A stretch of 64,000 nt of DNA from Bradyrhizobium sp. 138 (lineage in GTDB: Bacteria; Pseudomonadota; Alphaproteobacteria; Rhizobiales; Xanthobacteraceae): positions 62,001 to 126,000 of the forward strand of contig NZ_JADPKT010000100.1 in assembly GCF_023074075.1 (NCBI RefSeq). Reading direction: 5' to 3'. Made by a program: the position numbers and the translations under genes. Below, piece after piece: positions 62,220 through 64,000 of the stretch. Position 1 is the stretch's first letter; the number at the start of each line of letters is the position of its first letter. Below the pieces are notes generated by a model. The model searched no databases. It had not been told where the DNA came from and worked only from the letters and a program-made list of their open reading frames with translations.

Positions 62220-63302
62220 ATGTCAGCCGCCGCACCACGCTTCCATCGCCTGGCCGTCAGAGATCTCCGCCGCGAGGCGGCTGACGCCGTCTCGATGACC
62301 TTCGCCATTCCCGGCGAACTCGCACGCGATTACGCCTTCACGCCCGGCCAATACCTCACGCTCCGCACCACGCTGGACGGCGAGGAGGTGCGCCGGTCTT
62401 ATTCGATCTGTTCCGGCCCTGACGATGGCGAGATCCGCATCGCCGTGAAGAAGGTCGACGGCGGCGCGTTTTCCAACTGGGCCGCCGAAGATCTGAAATG
62501 CGGCGACGAGCTCGATGTGATGACGCCGACGGGCCGCTTCGGTGCGATTCCCCACGCGGACACTGCGCGCATCCATGTCGGCTTTGCGGCGGGCTCCGGC
62601 ATCACCCCGATCCTGTCGATCGTGAAGGGCGTGCTCTCGCGCGAGCCGGACAGCCGCTTCTTCCTGTTCTACGGTAACCGCACCACTGACAACATCATGT
62701 TCCTCGAGGCGCTCGAAGAGCTGAAGGACCGCTTCATCGATCGCCTCTCGATCTTCCACGTCATCTCCGGCGAGGAGCAGGACATCCCGATCCTGCATGG
62801 CCGGCTCGACGGCCACAAGGTGAGGGTGCTGTTGCGCTCGCTGGTGCCGGCGGGAAGTGTCGATCATGTCTATATTTGCGGGCCCCTTGGCATGAGCGAG
62901 GACATCGAGGCAACCTGCCGTGAGCTCGGCATCGTGCAGGAACGCATCCACGTCGAGCGCTTCGTCTCCGAATTCGGCGGCAAGCCGCGGCCGAAAAAGG
63001 TGGTAGCCCCCGACGCGCCGCCGAAAGCGATCGCCTCGCTGATCATCGACGGCAAGCGCCGCGACGTGCCGGTCGCCGAGGACGAGGCCATCCTCGATGC
63101 CGCGCTGCGCGCTGGCGTCGATTTGCCCTTCGCCTGCAAGGGCGGCATGTGCTCGACCTGCCGGGCCAAGCTGGTCGAGGGCGAGGCGCCGATGGACATC
63201 AATTATTCACTGGAGTCGTGGGAGCTGAAGGCAGGCTTCGTCCTGACCTGTCAGGCCAAGCCTTCATCCGAGCGGGTCGTGGTCGACTACGATCATGTTT
63301 GA
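62220..63302 (+). CDS. paaE: Phenylacetyl-CoA epoxidase reductase subunit PaaE
   Basis: 360 residues. FAD domain with RRSYSICSGPDDGEIRIAVK, a ferredoxin-NADP reductase-like nucleotide domain (GFAAGSGITPILSI, FLFYGNRTTDNIM), and a C-terminal plant-type [2Fe-2S] ferredoxin domain with CKGGMCSTC and a fourth Cys in VLTCQAKP. Passes electrons from NADPH to the PaaA di-iron centre. The ribosome-binding site before ATG is weak, and the gene is separated from paaD by the repeat, so its level may differ from the rest. Confidence 0.94.
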   Translation: MSAAAPRFHRLAVRDLRREAADAVSMTFAIPGELARDYAFTPGQYLTLRTTLDGEEVRRSYSICSGPDDGEIRIAVKKVDGGAFSNWAAEDLKCGDELDVMTPTGRFGAIPHADTARIHVGFAAGSGITPILSIVKGVLSREPDSRFFLFYGNRTTDNIMFLEALEELKDRFIDRLSIFHVISGEEQDIPILHGRLDGHKVRVLLRSLVPAGSVDHVYICGPLGMSEDIEATCRELGIVQERIHVERFVSEFGGKPRPKKVVAPDAPPKAIASLIIDGKRRDVPVAEDEAILDAALRAGVDLPFACKGGMCSTCRAKLVEGEAPMDINYSLESWELKAGFVLTCQAKPSSERVVVDYDHV

Positions 63303-63357
63303 CAGGATTGGCTCAGCGGCAGAGCATCATGGCTAGACATCTTGCCGGGAGAAGCGC

Positions 63358-63807
63358 GTGGACGTGAAAGCCGCTTTATCGCCTGAGGATATTGCCCGCG
63401 CCTGCGCCGAGGCGATGTGGGCGGAGGACGATGCCTCCAAGGGACTCGGCATGGAGATCGTCGAGATCGGTCCAGGCTTTGCCACGCTGGCCATGAATGT
63501 GCGCCCGGACATGGTCAACGGCCAGCGCATCGCCCATGGCGGCTTCATCTTCACGCTCGCCGATTCCGCCTTCGCCTTCGCGTGCAATTCGCGCAATGAC
63601 CGCATCGTTGCCGCGCAGGGACAGATCACCTTCATCAAGCCGGGCAAGCTCGGCGATCGCCTCGTTGCGAAGGCGCGTGAGGTCACACGCGGGGGACGTT
63701 CCGGCATCTATGACGTGCGCGTCACCGCGGGCGACACCGTTATTGCGGAATTCCGCGGGCACTCGCGTGTCATTCCGGGCACGTGGTTGCCGACGCAGGA
63801 TCAATAA
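63358..63807 (+). CDS. paaI: PaaI hotdog-fold acyl-CoA thioesterase
   Basis: 149 residues. The hotdog thioesterase motif is present: DMVNGQRIAHGGFIFTLADS with N54, H60-G61-G62 and a conserved D69. PaaI releases CoA from hydroxyphenylacetyl-CoA or dead-end epoxide-derived thioesters, which protects the pathway from CoA trapping. The start is GTG with GGGAG upstream. It lies 55 nt after paaE and 13 nt before paaK, so one operon is likely. Confidence 0.93.
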   Translation: MDVKAALSPEDIARACAEAMWAEDDASKGLGMEIVEIGPGFATLAMNVRPDMVNGQRIAHGGFIFTLADSAFAFACNSRNDRIVAAQGQITFIKPGKLGDRLVAKAREVTRGGRSGIYDVRVTAGDTVIAEFRGHSRVIPGTWLPTQDQ

Positions 63808-63820
63808 GAAGAACGAACCA

Positions 63821-64000
63821 ATGTGGGAAACGAGGATGGCTCTGACGAGACGCAAGGAAGGTGGCAGCGCCCATAGCGCCGAGACGGATGCGCATGAGCG
63901 CGCCTCGCGCGACGAGATCATGGCGCTGCAGAGGCAGCGGTTGGCCTGGTCGCTGAAGCACACCTACGACAATGTCGCGCATTACCGCAAGGCCTTCGAC
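63821..64000 (+). CDS. paaK: Phenylacetate-CoA ligase PaaK, N-terminal fragment (cut by window edge)
   Basis: Only the first 60 codons are inside the window, in frame to the last base. The segment LQRQRLAWSLKHTYDN followed by VAHYRKAFD is characteristic of the N-terminus of phenylacetate-CoA ligase, which makes phenylacetyl-CoA from phenylacetate, ATP and CoA. Two in-frame ATG codons (63821 and 63836) are possible starts; both have only moderate ribosome-binding sites. The rest of the gene lies beyond the window, so later motifs could not be checked. Confidence 0.85.
   Translation, partial: MWETRMALTRRKEGGSAHSAETDAHERASRDEIMALQRQRLAWSLKHTYDNVAHYRKAFD

Overview
The window is GC-rich, densely coded DNA from what looks like an alphaproteobacterium of the Bradyrhizobium/Rhodopseudomonas type. 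That assignment is an inference from gene content (class III PHA synthase, phasin, wax-ester synthase, several oligopeptide ABC importers, a paa cluster), from codon use, and from short palindromic repeats between genes. I see no rRNA, tRNA, CRISPR array, transposase or phage gene.

Layout. 1-8.3 kb: a TetR regulator, then a probable operon with an ABC importer (permease, NMT1-like binding protein, ATPase) followed by four enzymes in tight or overlapping order: an enolase-superfamily protein, a Gfo/Idh/MocA dehydrogenase, a DUF993 aldolase-like protein and a sugar-phosphate isomerase/epimerase-like TIM barrel. This reads as uptake and stepwise degradation of one unidentified sugar-like or acid substrate. 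8.4-13.2 kb: a two-gene conflict module, a TIR-domain protein followed 10 nt later by a large nSTAND NTPase with seven WD40 blades. It is the best candidate here for a little-described immune system. 13.3-19.4 kb: a repeat-rich LTXXQ-type envelope protein, ornithine aminotransferase, a class I P450, and a divergent two-subunit ThDP decarboxylase. 19.5-24.6 kb: an RND efflux operon headed by its own TetR gene, with a clear palindrome at the promoter and a strong terminator after the pump. 24.7-29.7 kb: a signalling operon (sensor kinase, response regulator, response regulator fused to a class III cyclase) and a gene of unknown function.

29.8-43.5 kb, all on the minus strand: two complete dipeptide/oligopeptide ABC importers flanking a gamma-glutamyltransferase without a signal peptide and a DUF1028 protein. 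The set suggests import and cytoplasmic cleavage of gamma-glutamyl compounds. 43.8-58.5 kb: a lipid and storage-polymer neighbourhood with two related alpha/beta hydrolases, a WS/DGAT acyltransferase, an epoxide hydrolase, a CYP102-like self-sufficient P450, a class III PHA synthase with a short PhaE-like partner, a GNAT, a phasin and a DUF445 membrane protein. 58.6-64.0 kb: the phenylacetate catabolic region (paaX, paaABCDE, paaI and the start of paaK, cut by the window edge).

Non-coding structure: three copies of one palindromic repeat (47.5, 56.1, 62.1 kb) and single copies of two other palindromic elements (0.8, 51.6 kb), all between genes. Candidate operators lie upstream of the TetR/RND operon, the PHA operon, the phasin gene and paaA. 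Starts were chosen from ribosome-binding sites, signal peptides and overlaps, and several are marked uncertain. No database search was possible, so family names rest on recognised motifs.
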